DNA of 64,000 nt from Streptomyces xanthophaeus. GTDB taxonomy: Bacteria > Actinomycetota > Actinomycetes > Streptomycetales > Streptomycetaceae. This document shows positions 1-7,074 of this stretch, in pieces. The number at the start of each line of letters is the position of its first letter. Positions within the stretch are counted from its first letter, which is position 1. The stretch covers positions 1 through 64,000 of the forward strand of contig NZ_JOFT01000046.1 of assembly GCF_000725805.1 (NCBI RefSeq), given 5' to 3'. Made by a program: the position numbers and the translations under genes. The notes under the pieces are model-generated. The model had not been told where the DNA came from, did no database searches, and saw nothing but the letters and a program-made list of their open reading frames with translations.

Positions 1-172
1 TGCGGACCTCGGACGCGGAGAGCTTCTGGCCGGAGTCGGCCACGTTGGCGGCCTTGTCCTTGGGGTCGTCCTTCTTGGCCTCGGAGCCGTAGCCGCAAGC
101 GGTGAGCAGCAGGGGGAGCGTCGCGGTGACGGCGACGGCGCGCAGGAGGGTGAGCGGTCTTGCGGCAGACAC
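1..172 (-). CDS. Sulfonate-type ABC transporter substrate-binding lipoprotein (N-terminal part)
   Basis: Only the first 57 codons are in the window; the gene runs off the left edge. The GTG start at 170-172 follows an AAAGGA ribosome binding site at 181-186. The N-terminus is a lipoprotein signal with lipobox LLTAC followed by a Lys/Asp-rich linker and the start of the mature domain (KLSASEVR). I recognise this as the opening of actinobacterial aliphatic-sulfonate/taurine binding proteins (SsuA type), which sit on the outer membrane face and feed an ABC importer. The upstream Cys-containing leader peptide and Rrf2 regulator support a sulfur role. The ligand-binding domain is not visible, so the substrate is inferred. 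Confidence 0.6.
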   Translation of the reverse strand, partial: MSAARPLTLLRAVAVTATLPLLLTACGYGSEAKKDDPKDKAANVADSGQKLSASEVR

Positions 173-475
173 GGAGGTGTCCTTTCACGGGAGGGCGTTC
201 AGTGGGCTACGGGGAAGGGCGGGGCAGAAGCAGAGGCAGGACCAGAAGCACAGGCAGGGGTGGCGGCGCACCCGGCGCCCGGTCCCGGCGTCGGCGGCGG
301 GATCGCAGGCTGGGAGCGGACGGGTGGCCGGTGCCCCGGGCTGGATGACGGGCCCGTACGTCGCGCAACTGGACGCGTGGCGCGCGGGCGGTGACGTCGG
401 CCGGGCGCCTGCGGCGGGCGGAACGGTGCGGTGCCGCAGCGGTGTTCTGCGGCCCGGGCCTGGTCCAGCGAAGTG
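173..475 (-). promoter_or_regulatory. Long leader region between leader peptide and binding-protein gene
   Basis: About 300 bases separate the leader peptide stop from the lipoprotein start on the same strand, with no convincing gene. It contains an imperfect 18-bp direct repeat (units 225-242 and 243-260) and the ribosome binding site of the downstream gene. Placement after a Cys-containing leader suggests an attenuation region, but I did not establish alternative hairpins by eye. Confidence 0.4.
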
Positions 476-574
476 TCAGACAGGCTGACAGATGGCGCTG
501 GACGTACGGACCAGGTCGATGTGCCGACGGGATGTGAGAGGCGGCATGGGGCCCGCGTGGAGCAGTGTTCGCAT
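476..574 (-). CDS. Putative sulfur-regulon leader peptide (32 aa)
   Basis: The ORF starts ATG at 572-574 with a GAGG ribosome binding site and ends TGA at 476-478. Its C-terminal half reads RRHIDLVRTSSAICQPV, the conserved core (R-R-H-V/I-D-L, then S-x-x-C) of the short peptides annotated as putative leader peptides upstream of sulfur assimilation genes in Streptomyces and other actinobacteria. Such peptides are thought to sense cysteine through ribosome stalling at the Cys codon; the codon here is the fourth from the end. A second ATG nine codons in could also serve as start. The 17-bp palindrome at 601-617 lies 27 bases upstream. The neighbour downstream is the sulfonate-type binding lipoprotein. 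Confidence 0.85.
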   Translation of the reverse strand: MRTLLHAGPMPPLTSRRHIDLVRTSSAICQPV

Positions 575-600
575 GGCCACCTCACTTGATTCCTAGTTTT

Positions 601-617
601 CCCACCTGGTTGGTAGG
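601..617 (-). promoter_or_regulatory. 17-bp sulfur-regulon operator, copy A
   Basis: On the minus strand this reads CCTACCAACCAGGTGGG, an imperfect inverted repeat with 6-base arms and a 5-base spacer, 27 bases before the leader peptide start. Matching sites lie at 2684-2700 and 2849-2865 (shared pattern CCTAYYRAYCMSRTRGG). The likely binder is the Rrf2 regulator encoded at 754-1212; that assignment is inference. Confidence 0.65.
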
Positions 618-653
618 CATATTGGCAGAGAGGAAGAACCGCCCCAAGAGGCT

Positions 654-690
654 GACCGCATGCTGGACGCTCTCATCTCGCGATGCGAGA
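654..690 (-). promoter_or_regulatory. Conserved upstream block, copy A
   Basis: A 37-base block beginning GACCGCATGCTGGAC (plus strand) and ending in the perfect palindrome TCTCGCGATGCGAGA (676-690). The same block in degenerate form lies at 2737-2773, exactly the same distance (37 bases) from operator copy B as this one is from operator copy A. It may be a second regulatory site or the tail of the Rrf2 transcript. Confidence 0.5.
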
Positions 691-753
691 AAGCGCAGGT
701 GGGCCGGGCAGTCGGAGGGGGAAACGGAGGGGAGGCGGAGGGGCCCCGAGGAG

Positions 754-1212
754 TCAGGGATTGGTCCAGGCGTCGGGGGTCTGGCTCAGCGCGGCCACGT
801 CGACGGGCAGGTCGGACGCCGCGACATCGGCGAGGGACACGCCGTCGAGGATCTCGCGCACGTTGGCCCGCAGTGCGATCCACAGGGGGAGCAGCGCCTC
901 GGCGGGGCCGGTGTAGGACAGGTCCGGGGGGCGGACCCCGCGCACCGAGACGAGCGGTCCGTCCACCACGCGGATGACGTCCGCGATGCTGATGGACCCG
1001 GCGGGCTTGGCCAGCCGGTAGCCGCCGTTGCCGCCGCGCTGGCTGAGCACGAGACCGCCCCGGCGCATGTCGTTCAGGATGCCTTCGAGGAACTTGTGCG
1101 GGATGTCCTGGGCGTCGGCGATCGCCTCGGCCTTCAGCGGCCCGTCGTCCTGCGACGCGGCGAGCTGCAGTGCGGCACGTACCGCGTAGTCCGCCCTTGC
1201 TGAGATCCGCAT
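754..1212 (-). CDS. Rrf2-family transcriptional regulator, cysteine-free (CymR-like)
   Basis: 152 aa. The N-terminus MRISARADYAVRAAL and the winged-helix region up to RGGNGGYRLAKP are characteristic of Rrf2 proteins; the family length is about 140-160 aa. The protein contains no cysteine, so it cannot bind an Fe-S cluster as IscR, NsrR or RsrR do. This resembles CymR, the cluster-free Rrf2 repressor of sulfur genes in Firmicutes. A -10-like GATAAT lies six bases before the ATG and no ribosome binding site is seen, so the transcript is probably leaderless. It sits between two sulfur-type transcription units that share a 17-bp palindrome, its likely operator. Confidence 0.85.
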   Translation of the reverse strand: MRISARADYAVRAALQLAASQDDGPLKAEAIADAQDIPHKFLEGILNDMRRGGLVLSQRGGNGGYRLAKPAGSISIADVIRVVDGPLVSVRGVRPPDLSYTGPAEALLPLWIALRANVREILDGVSLADVAASDLPVDVAALSQTPDAWTNP

Positions 1213-1327
1213 GCGGACATTATCCCGTACGGCTCGGGGCCGCGGGTCGCGGCGGCGGGGCGACCCGCGGCCGCGACCGCCCGGCGCGGGCGGTCCCCCG
1301 GCATCGTGACCCGTGGGGACCCCCGCG

Positions 1328-2542
1328 TCAGTGGAAGGCGGCCGCCACCGCGTGGTGGGAGCCGCTCAGATAGTGCTGCCCGATGGAGCGCAGACGGTGC
1401 GCGGCAGGACGGTGGGCCGTCAGGACGCGGGCGTTGCGCCAGAAGCGGTCCAGGCCCGGGGCGTCGGCGAGTTCCAGCACCCGCGCGGAGACGTGCAGGG
1501 CCGCCTTCGAGGTCACCGTCTCGGCCGTGGCGACCAGGGCGGCGACGTCCGCGGGCTCCTCGGCGTCGAGCCGCGCACCCGTGTCGAGGGCCTGCGCCAT
1601 CACCTCCGTCGCCCGGTCGACCACGGCGGTGGCCGTCTGGGCGGCCGAGGCGAGCTCCCCGTAGGTCAGGAAGAGGTCCGGGTCCGTGCCGGGCAGCCGG
1701 TGCGCGCGACCGCCCCTGCTGAGGTCGCGGGCTTCGGTCAGGGCGCCCTCGACGATTCCGAGGCCGACGTGGCACAGGGCGAGGCGGAGCGCCGGCTCGG
1801 CGAGCGCGGTGAAGGGCGCCGTCGACTCCTCGTCGTGCGGCCGGCGGCCCAGCACCTGCCCGGGCGGGACGGTGACCCGGTCGAACGCCACCTCGCCCGC
1901 GCCCACGACGCGCTGCCCGAGCCGGCCCCGGGCGGGTTCGATGCTCACGCCCCGGGCGCCGGGCGGGACCAGTACCACCAGGAGGTCGCCGGTCACGGCG
2001 CAGAGGGCGTCGACCACGATCTGGTCCGCGACGCCCACCGCCGTGTCCACGGACCGGCACCCGTTCAGTACGTAGCCGGTGTCGCGCGGAACCAGTGTGA
2101 GGTCCGGGCCCTCGGTGTCGTCGTCGGGCTCCGGGGTGCGGATCGCGCCGGTCCACAGCCACTGCTCGCGCACCGACTCCTCTTCGAGGGCGGCCGCGTG
2201 GTGCCGGCTCGCGTAGAAGCGTCCGCTCCAGGCGTGTGCGTAGTGGCGGGCGAGCACCTCGCCGACGGAGCTGTCCGCCGAGGCGATCCTGCGGATGACG
2301 GCACATCCGGTGAGCCAGTCCGCCCCGCGGTCCGGCCAGGGCGGGGTGAGGGCCGCCAGCAGGCCGGCCTCGCGCAGCCGGGCCGCCTCGTCGGTCGGCG
2401 GCTCGCCCGCCTGGTCGCGGGCGATGGCGTCCGCGGCGAGGTCGTCCGCCACGTCCCGGGCGGTACGAAGCAGTGCGCGGCGCTGCTCCTCGGCGGACCG
2501 TCGGAGGGTGGTGCTCGGCGTCTTGGGCACGGGCGGCGTCAC
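1328..2542 (-). CDS. Acyl-CoA dehydrogenase-family flavoprotein (SfnB/DszC-like)
   Basis: 404 aa from the GTG at 2540-2542. The sequence has the acyl-CoA dehydrogenase fold layout: an N-terminal helical domain (about residues 15-130), a central beta domain with GTGFVL-type segments around DTGYVLNGCRSVDTAVGVAD, and a C-terminal helical bundle. The subgroup next to sulfonate binding proteins and Rrf2 regulators is the FMN-dependent monooxygenase-like SfnB/DszC set, used for desulfurising organic sulfur compounds; that role is inferred from context. The GTG has no ribosome binding site of its own and overlaps the stop of a 25-codon ORF (GTGA), so translation is probably coupled. Confidence 0.75.
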   Translation of the reverse strand: MTPPVPKTPSTTLRRSAEEQRRALLRTARDVADDLAADAIARDQAGEPPTDEAARLREAGLLAALTPPWPDRGADWLTGCAVIRRIASADSSVGEVLARHYAHAWSGRFYASRHHAAALEEESVREQWLWTGAIRTPEPDDDTEGPDLTLVPRDTGYVLNGCRSVDTAVGVADQIVVDALCAVTGDLLVVLVPPGARGVSIEPARGRLGQRVVGAGEVAFDRVTVPPGQVLGRRPHDEESTAPFTALAEPALRLALCHVGLGIVEGALTEARDLSRGGRAHRLPGTDPDLFLTYGELASAAQTATAVVDRATEVMAQALDTGARLDAEEPADVAALVATAETVTSKAALHVSARVLELADAPGLDRFWRNARVLTAHRPAAHRLRSIGQHYLSGSHHAVAAAFH

Positions 2543-2616
2543 CGACAGACCCGGACGCCGCCGCTTGGCGCGGGGGCTGGGCGGACAGCGGTGCCACGGG
2601 GCATGGCAGAGGTCAT
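2539..2616 (-). CDS. 25-aa upstream ORF coupled to the acyl-CoA dehydrogenase gene
   Basis: ATG at 2614-2616 is preceded at good spacing by CCGGAG. The ORF ends with the residues GGVRVCR and a TGA that overlaps the GTG start of the next gene by the GTGA arrangement. It lacks the RRHVDL core of classic sulfur leader peptides, but has a Cys codon just before the stop and lies downstream of the same operator. It could be a second type of cysteine leader or simply a coupling ORF. Confidence 0.5.
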   Translation of the reverse strand: MTSAMPRGTAVRPAPAPSGGVRVCR

Positions 2617-2683
2617 GTCGGCTACTCCGGAGCGTTGTCGGGTGGCGTCGGCCGGGTGCGAGGCGGACCGAATCCCCACCTTT

Positions 2684-2700
2684 CCCATCGGATTGATAGG
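2684..2700 (-). promoter_or_regulatory. 17-bp sulfur-regulon operator, copy B
   Basis: Minus strand CCTATCAATCCGATGGG, a 6-5-6 imperfect palindrome matching the sites at 601-617 and 2849-2865. It lies about 70 bases upstream of the 25-aa ORF that leads into the acyl-CoA dehydrogenase gene. Confidence 0.65.
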
Positions 2701-2736
2701 GATGATCGCCCGAAGCGACCTTCCCGGCAAGACCGC

Positions 2737-2773
2737 GACCGCATGGTGGACAGTGCCGTCTTGTGATGAGAGA
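2737..2773 (-). promoter_or_regulatory. Conserved upstream block, copy B
   Basis: Begins GACCGCATGGTGGAC and ends TCTTGTGATGAGAGA (2759-2773), which matches 12 of 15 bases of the palindrome in the block at 654-690. Spacing to the neighbouring operator is identical in both copies. Confidence 0.5.
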
Positions 2774-2848
2774 TGACATAGCGTCAGATTTCAGCCCGTC
2801 AGGCTCGACGGCCCGTGCCTGTCCGCAGTCCGGGCCCGGACGCTATTT

Positions 2849-2865
2849 CCTATGTGATCAGTAGG
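2849..2865 (+). promoter_or_regulatory. 17-bp sulfur-regulon operator, copy C
   Basis: Plus strand CCTATGTGATCAGTAGG; read on the minus strand it fits the pattern of the sites at 601-617 and 2684-2700. It lies 42 bases upstream of the leader peptide at 2908. Confidence 0.55.
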
Positions 2866-2907
2866 GAAGTATTGACGTGTGCTCGTCGGGCACCGCACGA
2901 TGTGACC

Positions 2908-2991
2908 ATGTCCCCGTCGCAGCCGTTGCTCGTGCGCCGCAGGCACGTTGACTTCCGTCTCGTGGCCAGCGCCGCCTGCCGACCCTTCTAG
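2908..2991 (+). CDS. Orphan sulfur leader peptide (27 aa)
   Basis: ATG at 2908 and TAG at 2989-2991. The peptide contains LLVRRRHVDFRLVASAAC, the conserved sulfur-leader core with its Cys codon near the end. The stop codon lies inside a CTAG that is followed by an end sequence of the small transposon family seen at 13160-13281. No sulfur gene follows on this strand; the next gene encodes a winged-helix regulator. The leader therefore looks separated from its original target or attached to a new one. Confidence 0.75.
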   Translation: MSPSQPLLVRRRHVDFRLVASAACRPF

Positions 2992-3022
2992 GCCGTCTCT
3001 TTCGGGCATCTTCGCCAGGGCA
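2988..3022. repeat. Solo end of a CTAG-targeting MITE family
   Basis: CTAG followed by GCCGTCTCTTTCGG and then a degenerate continuation (ATCTT, GCC, GGG in order) matches the left end of the element at 13160-13281. No matching right end was seen in the next few hundred bases, so it is probably a fragment. Confidence 0.55.
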
Positions 3023-3173
3023 CCGCTTCGAGGCGCGCAGGCCTCCCGGCCGCCGCTTCCCTCTGCACGGTGCGCCGCCCCGCACGGTCGGATCCGTCAC
3101 GGACGCCCGTATGCCCAGGCGCGGCCGACGCCCGGCATCCGTACGTCAGTCCGAGCAGCCGAAGGGGCTCATC

Positions 3174-3725
3174 GTGACCACCGCACTTCCCGCACACTCC
3201 ACCCCCCGCTCCCCGGCCCCCCGTCTCCAGCTGGTTGCGGACCGCCTGCCGGGCGCGCCCGCGGCCGGGACCGACGGCAGCCGTGTCGGCTACCTCGTGT
3301 TCCTGCCGGCCGACGTCGACCCGGCACCGCTGATGCAGTCGCACGGCATCCGCCCGGAGCTCCGCCCCCTGGACTCCAGAACGCCTCCGGCTCCGCAGCC
3401 GGGACCGGCACCCCACCTCGGACCCGCCCCCTCCGACGATGCCGTCCGCATCGATCAGGCACGCCGGACGGCCGAGGTCGACGGACGCGAACTGGATCTG
3501 ACCTACCTGGAGTTCACCCTCCTGGCCCACCTCGTGGCCCACCCGTACACGGTCCACACGCGCGACGCCCTCATCACGGGCGTCTGGGGCTACGGGCACG
3601 TCGGCGACGGCCGCACCGTCGACGTCCACGTGGCCCGGCTGCGCCGCAAGCTCGGCCCCGCCCACCGGGACCGCATCACCACGGTGCGCAGCGTGGGCTA
3701 CAAGTACGCGCCCGCCCAGCGCTAG
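3174..3725 (+). CDS. Winged-helix (OmpR/PhoB-type) DNA-binding protein without receiver domain
   Basis: 183 aa from GTG at 3174, chosen for the GAAGGGG ribosome binding site. The N-terminal half is Pro/Ala-rich with no recognised domain. Residues about 95-183 form a trans_reg_C winged helix: LTYLEFTLLAHLVAHPYTVHTR, then DGRTVDVHVARLRRKLG and VRSVGYKYAP (motif fragments). There is no receiver domain with a phosphorylatable Asp, so it is not a classical response regulator. Upstream lies the orphan sulfur leader peptide. Target genes are unknown. Confidence 0.8.
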   Translation: MTTALPAHSTPRSPAPRLQLVADRLPGAPAAGTDGSRVGYLVFLPADVDPAPLMQSHGIRPELRPLDSRTPPAPQPGPAPHLGPAPSDDAVRIDQARRTAEVDGRELDLTYLEFTLLAHLVAHPYTVHTRDALITGVWGYGHVGDGRTVDVHVARLRRKLGPAHRDRITTVRSVGYKYAPAQR

Positions 3726-3760
3726 TGCTGTGACCGGAAAGGTCCACCGGGCGCGGACGG

Positions 3761-5515
3761 CTAGAAGGGTTCGGCGGCGCGCAGGAGTTCCTGTGGGAGG
3801 TAGGGGGATTCGACGCGGATGTCCCAGCCGCGTCGGCGGGCGTGGCAGGCCAGCGCGAGGACGTCGAGGTCGACGGAGACCTCCGGATAGTCGGAGCGGT
3901 CGCCCACCTCGTAGTACGCACGGTGGGCTTCCAGCGCGTCGGCCACAGCAAGGTTGAAGCTCTCCTCGTCACCCTCCACCAGCTGGGAGAGCAGCACGGC
4001 CGGAGGCATCGCGAAGCCCCAGTCCTTGGCCCTCTCGGCCTCGTCGAGCGCCCGCTGCGCGGCCGCTTCGGGCTCGGCGCCCTTCAGATAGGCGTGGAGG
4101 GCCTCGCGGTACGCGGTGCAGGCGGAGCCGTCCGGGCGGGCGAAGGCGGGACCGGTGAGGACCAGCGGGGCGAGGTCCTCGCGTACGCCGGTGATCAGGG
4201 CGAAGGCGGTGGCCGTCTGCCAGCGCCCGGCACCGGCATCCCTGCCGCGCTCGGCCCGGTAGCGCAGCGTGCGGCCGTCGACATTCACCTCGACCTCGGT
4301 GCCCGGCTCCGCGAGCGCGATGCGGAACAGGGCCGCCCCCGCGCGCGAGGCCAGCCGAAGGGTGGCGAGCTGGGCGTCCAGGGTGTCGCCGGGATTGCCC
4401 GCCCGCCACTGGAAGAGGCGCTCCTGATCGTCCATCACGCTGCCGAGGCGCCAGACGGCGAGCGGCTCCCCGTCGGCGGGGGCGAACGCCTCCCGCAGGT
4501 GCTCCTCGTACATGGCCTCGATCCGCGCGATCCCCTCGCGTTCACAGGCGGGACGCTCCACCACCAGCGGGCCCGCGGCGAGCGCGGCGACCGCGTCCGG
4601 ACGCCGGTTCCGGCCGAGCCCTGCGACCCGCGGCCCCCGGGTCTCGAAGCCGGTGACCAGCGCGTGCGGGAGGTAGTCGGTGCGAACGGCCGGCGCCCAG
4701 CCCAGCGTCCGGTACGCGATCGCGGCCAGGGCGATGGGCACGAGCGGGAGCAGGCTGCTCGGGGAGTCCGCCGGACCGTGCAGAGCGCCGTGCCTGACCA
4801 GGAGTTCGGCCAGTGCGGCGTCGAACCCCGGGCGGTCCTCGGCGACCAGCGCCCGCAACGTCCGCAGCGCCAGGCCGTTCGGCTGGTCCAGGAGGGGCTC
4901 GCCCGTCTCCGCCGCACGGGTACCGATCCGGTCCAGGGCGGCGTCGACGGCGGCCAGCTTGGCCTGCCCGCTCGGCGGGTACGCGCCGTCGCCGGCGTCG
5001 TCCAGGGCCACGGCCGTCAACCCCGTGGCGAGCTCGCCGGCGGGGGTTCCCTTCGCCTGCTCGGCGAACTTCTGCCGCGCGAAGGTGAACTCCTCGCCGT
5101 GCCACTTGGCCTTGTCCCTGAGGACCGACAGGCAGAGCGCATCGATCCAATCCCCGGGCGTGACGCTCTCCGCGGGTGCGTCGGCACCCGGTTCGTAGCT
5201 CATGCCGAAGTTCACGTACTCCAGGAAGACGTTGAAGCTGCAGTGCGGGTGGTACGCCGCGTACGCGACGGCGCCGGCCGCGGCCTCGGAGGCGTCCTTG
5301 AGGGCGGTCCTGGCCTCCGCGGTGTCGAGATCGGTCGTCTCGACGGACAGGGCGCCCAGGTAGTCGAGGAACTCGTCGGCGATCGACTGCCACTCGTAGG
5401 TGGCCATCCGGCCGGCCCGCGACATGGACCGCACCTGACCCCCGATGCGGTTCGTGAAGTCCTCGCGTGCCGCCGACACGACGGCCCCGCTCACCTGGTG
5501 ACGCTCTATGTGCAC
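3761..5515 (-). CDS. Imm49-family immunity protein
   Basis: 584 aa from GTG at 5513-5515, preceded by AAGGAG at a spacing of 8. The protein is all cytoplasmic, with no signal peptide or membrane segment. I recognise the Imm49 family from the C-terminal pattern LALACHARRRGWDIRVESP and the helical body with a central AIAYRTLGW segment. Imm49 proteins are known from comparative genomics as immunity proteins of polymorphic toxin systems, but Streptomyces carries many stand-alone copies with no toxin beside them, as here. The upstream gene on the same strand is a Ser/Thr kinase, separated by a 63-bp palindromic element that may end its transcript. Confidence 0.7.
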   Translation of the reverse strand: MHIERHQVSGAVVSAAREDFTNRIGGQVRSMSRAGRMATYEWQSIADEFLDYLGALSVETTDLDTAEARTALKDASEAAAGAVAYAAYHPHCSFNVFLEYVNFGMSYEPGADAPAESVTPGDWIDALCLSVLRDKAKWHGEEFTFARQKFAEQAKGTPAGELATGLTAVALDDAGDGAYPPSGQAKLAAVDAALDRIGTRAAETGEPLLDQPNGLALRTLRALVAEDRPGFDAALAELLVRHGALHGPADSPSSLLPLVPIALAAIAYRTLGWAPAVRTDYLPHALVTGFETRGPRVAGLGRNRRPDAVAALAAGPLVVERPACEREGIARIEAMYEEHLREAFAPADGEPLAVWRLGSVMDDQERLFQWRAGNPGDTLDAQLATLRLASRAGAALFRIALAEPGTEVEVNVDGRTLRYRAERGRDAGAGRWQTATAFALITGVREDLAPLVLTGPAFARPDGSACTAYREALHAYLKGAEPEAAAQRALDEAERAKDWGFAMPPAVLLSQLVEGDEESFNLAVADALEAHRAYYEVGDRSDYPEVSVDLDVLALACHARRRGWDIRVESPYLPQELLRAAEPF

Positions 5516-5549
5516 TGCCCTGCTCCTTGATCGAATCCCTGCGACCAGC

Positions 5550-5612
5550 CTAGGCCGTCCCTTTCGGACCGTGCCGGGCAGCGCGGGCCCGGCACGATCC
5601 CGAAGGGACGGC
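5550..5612. repeat. Long palindromic element, MITE-like or terminator
   Basis: After CTAG (5550-5553) come two 26-base arms (5554-5579 and 5587-5612) that pair at 23 of 26 positions around a 7-base loop. The arm starts GCCGTCCCTTTCGG, close to the end of the CTAG-flanked MITE at 13160-13281. The right flank is CCGG, so there is no clean target duplication. It lies between the kinase stop and the Imm49 gene start and could terminate kinase transcription. Confidence 0.6.
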
Positions 5613-5619
5613 CCGGGCG

Positions 5620-7074
5620 TCAGCGCAGCGACGTGGGGTGCGGGCACCCCGGCAGGGCCGGGCGTTCCTTCGTGCGTACCGCGGGGAGCCATGCCCCGGG
5701 GGCCGCGGATCCGGACGGGAGGCGGACCCGGTACCAGCGGGTGGACCGCAGGTCCTCCTCGTTGATGACGGGCTGCCCGTCGGCCAGCTGGCACTCGGCG
5801 GCGAGGACGTCGCCGTGCCACACCCGGGTCGGTACGACGTTGCCCGCGGCGTACGGCTCCAGGGGATCGATCGCCAGACCCAGACTGCACTGCGGGTCCC
5901 GGTCGGCCCGCTCCTGGCAGCCACGCTCCGCGTTGAACACCCGGACCGTGCCGGCCGCCGCGTCCGCAGGGCCGCCCGGTGCGGACGGGCCCACCCGTGC
6001 GGCGTCCGAGCACAGGCCCGCCCCGGCGATCCCGCAGAGCGCGGTGGCGAGGAGCGCGGCCCGGGCCCGGCCCTGCAACCTGCCCGCACCCGCACCCGCA
6101 CCCGCACCTGACGTCCCCTGGTGCGCGACGATGCGGGCCAGAAGGCTGTCGGCGGTGTGCCGGGCTCGCGCCGCATGGGTCGGGGCGAGGCAGTCGGCGG
6201 CCAGCGCGCGCCAGAACGGCGGCAGGGCGTGGTCCATGCGCAGCGGGGCACGCCCGGCGCCGTACTCCTGGACCGCGGCCCCCCGCGCCACCGGTGTGGC
6301 CCCGGCGAACGGTGAGGCACCGGAGGCGAACACCTCGTGGATGACGATGCCCAGGGCCCAGATGTCGGCGCTCGGCCGGACCTGTACGCCGAGTTCCCCG
6401 AGGGGCGCCCGCCAGCGCTCGGGCGGCAGGTAGTCCAGGGTGCCCATGGGAGGCACGTACCCGTGCGTCCCCGTCAGCTCGGTGGCCAGGCCGAAGTCCG
6501 AGAGCTTCACGGAACGGTCCGTGCCCAGCAGGACGTTCTCGGGCTTGAGGTCGGCGTGCACCCAGCCCGACCGGTGGAGGTGGGAGAGCCCCTCGCAGAT
6601 CCCTGCGATCAGCCGGCCGCGGTCGCCCTCGGGTACCCCGGCATCGACGAGTTCCCGCAGACTGGCCGCGGCCCGTTCCATGACCAGTACGATCGCCCCG
6701 TCCAGGGAGGGCCGGTCCGGGGCGGCGAGGACGAAGGTCTCCAGGAACCCGATCAGCCGCGGATGCCCCACCCTGCGCCCGAGTTCGACCTCGCGGCGGG
6801 CGGATTCCACGATCCGGCGCGCCTGGCGCGGGGCCAGCCCGGCGGTCGGCATGATCTTGAGCGCGACGTCGGAGGGGCCCGAAGGGCGGTCCGGTCCGCC
6901 TGCCCCGCCGGTCCGGTCCGGATGCCCGTCGGCCGGCCGCGCCCCGTAGACCGTGGACCAGCCTCCGGACCCGATCAGTTCGGTGACCGCCCAGTCTCCC
7001 ACCCGGTAGCCGGGCGGGAGCAGGTCGGAGCGGTCGCACTCCGTCGTGCACCCCACGCCGAGCGGCGGGGTCAT
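5620..7074 (-). CDS. Membrane-anchored serine/threonine protein kinase
   Basis: 484 aa from ATG at 7072-7074. Kinase features are complete: glycine loop IGSGGWSTVYGAR (34-46), VALK lysine K73, catalytic HADLKPEN with D175, and DFG at 193-195, then APE-region equivalents PPERW. A Gly/Ala linker (GAGAGAGAG) precedes one transmembrane segment (ALLATALCGIAGAGLC) and an outside domain of about 120 residues with several cysteines. The start overlaps the stop of the FHA-protein gene (ATGA), so the two are translationally coupled and probably act together, the FHA domain reading phosphothreonine marks. Confidence 0.9.
   Translation of the reverse strand: MTPPLGVGCTTECDRSDLLPPGYRVGDWAVTELIGSGGWSTVYGARPADGHPDRTGGAGGPDRPSGPSDVALKIMPTAGLAPRQARRIVESARREVELGRRVGHPRLIGFLETFVLAAPDRPSLDGAIVLVMERAAASLRELVDAGVPEGDRGRLIAGICEGLSHLHRSGWVHADLKPENVLLGTDRSVKLSDFGLATELTGTHGYVPPMGTLDYLPPERWRAPLGELGVQVRPSADIWALGIVIHEVFASGASPFAGATPVARGAAVQEYGAGRAPLRMDHALPPFWRALAADCLAPTHAARARHTADSLLARIVAHQGTSGAGAGAGAGRLQGRARAALLATALCGIAGAGLCSDAARVGPSAPGGPADAAAGTVRVFNAERGCQERADRDPQCSLGLAIDPLEPYAAGNVVPTRVWHGDVLAAECQLADGQPVINEEDLRSTRWYRVRLPSGSAAPGAWLPAVRTKERPALPGCPHPTSLR

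Noticed and set aside
3761..7051. A single 1096-residue open frame spanning Imm49 and kinase regions
   Set aside because: Only its last 584 residues are the Imm49 protein. The earlier part is an off-frame reading of the kinase gene, whose motifs (HADLKPEN, DFG) lie in another frame.
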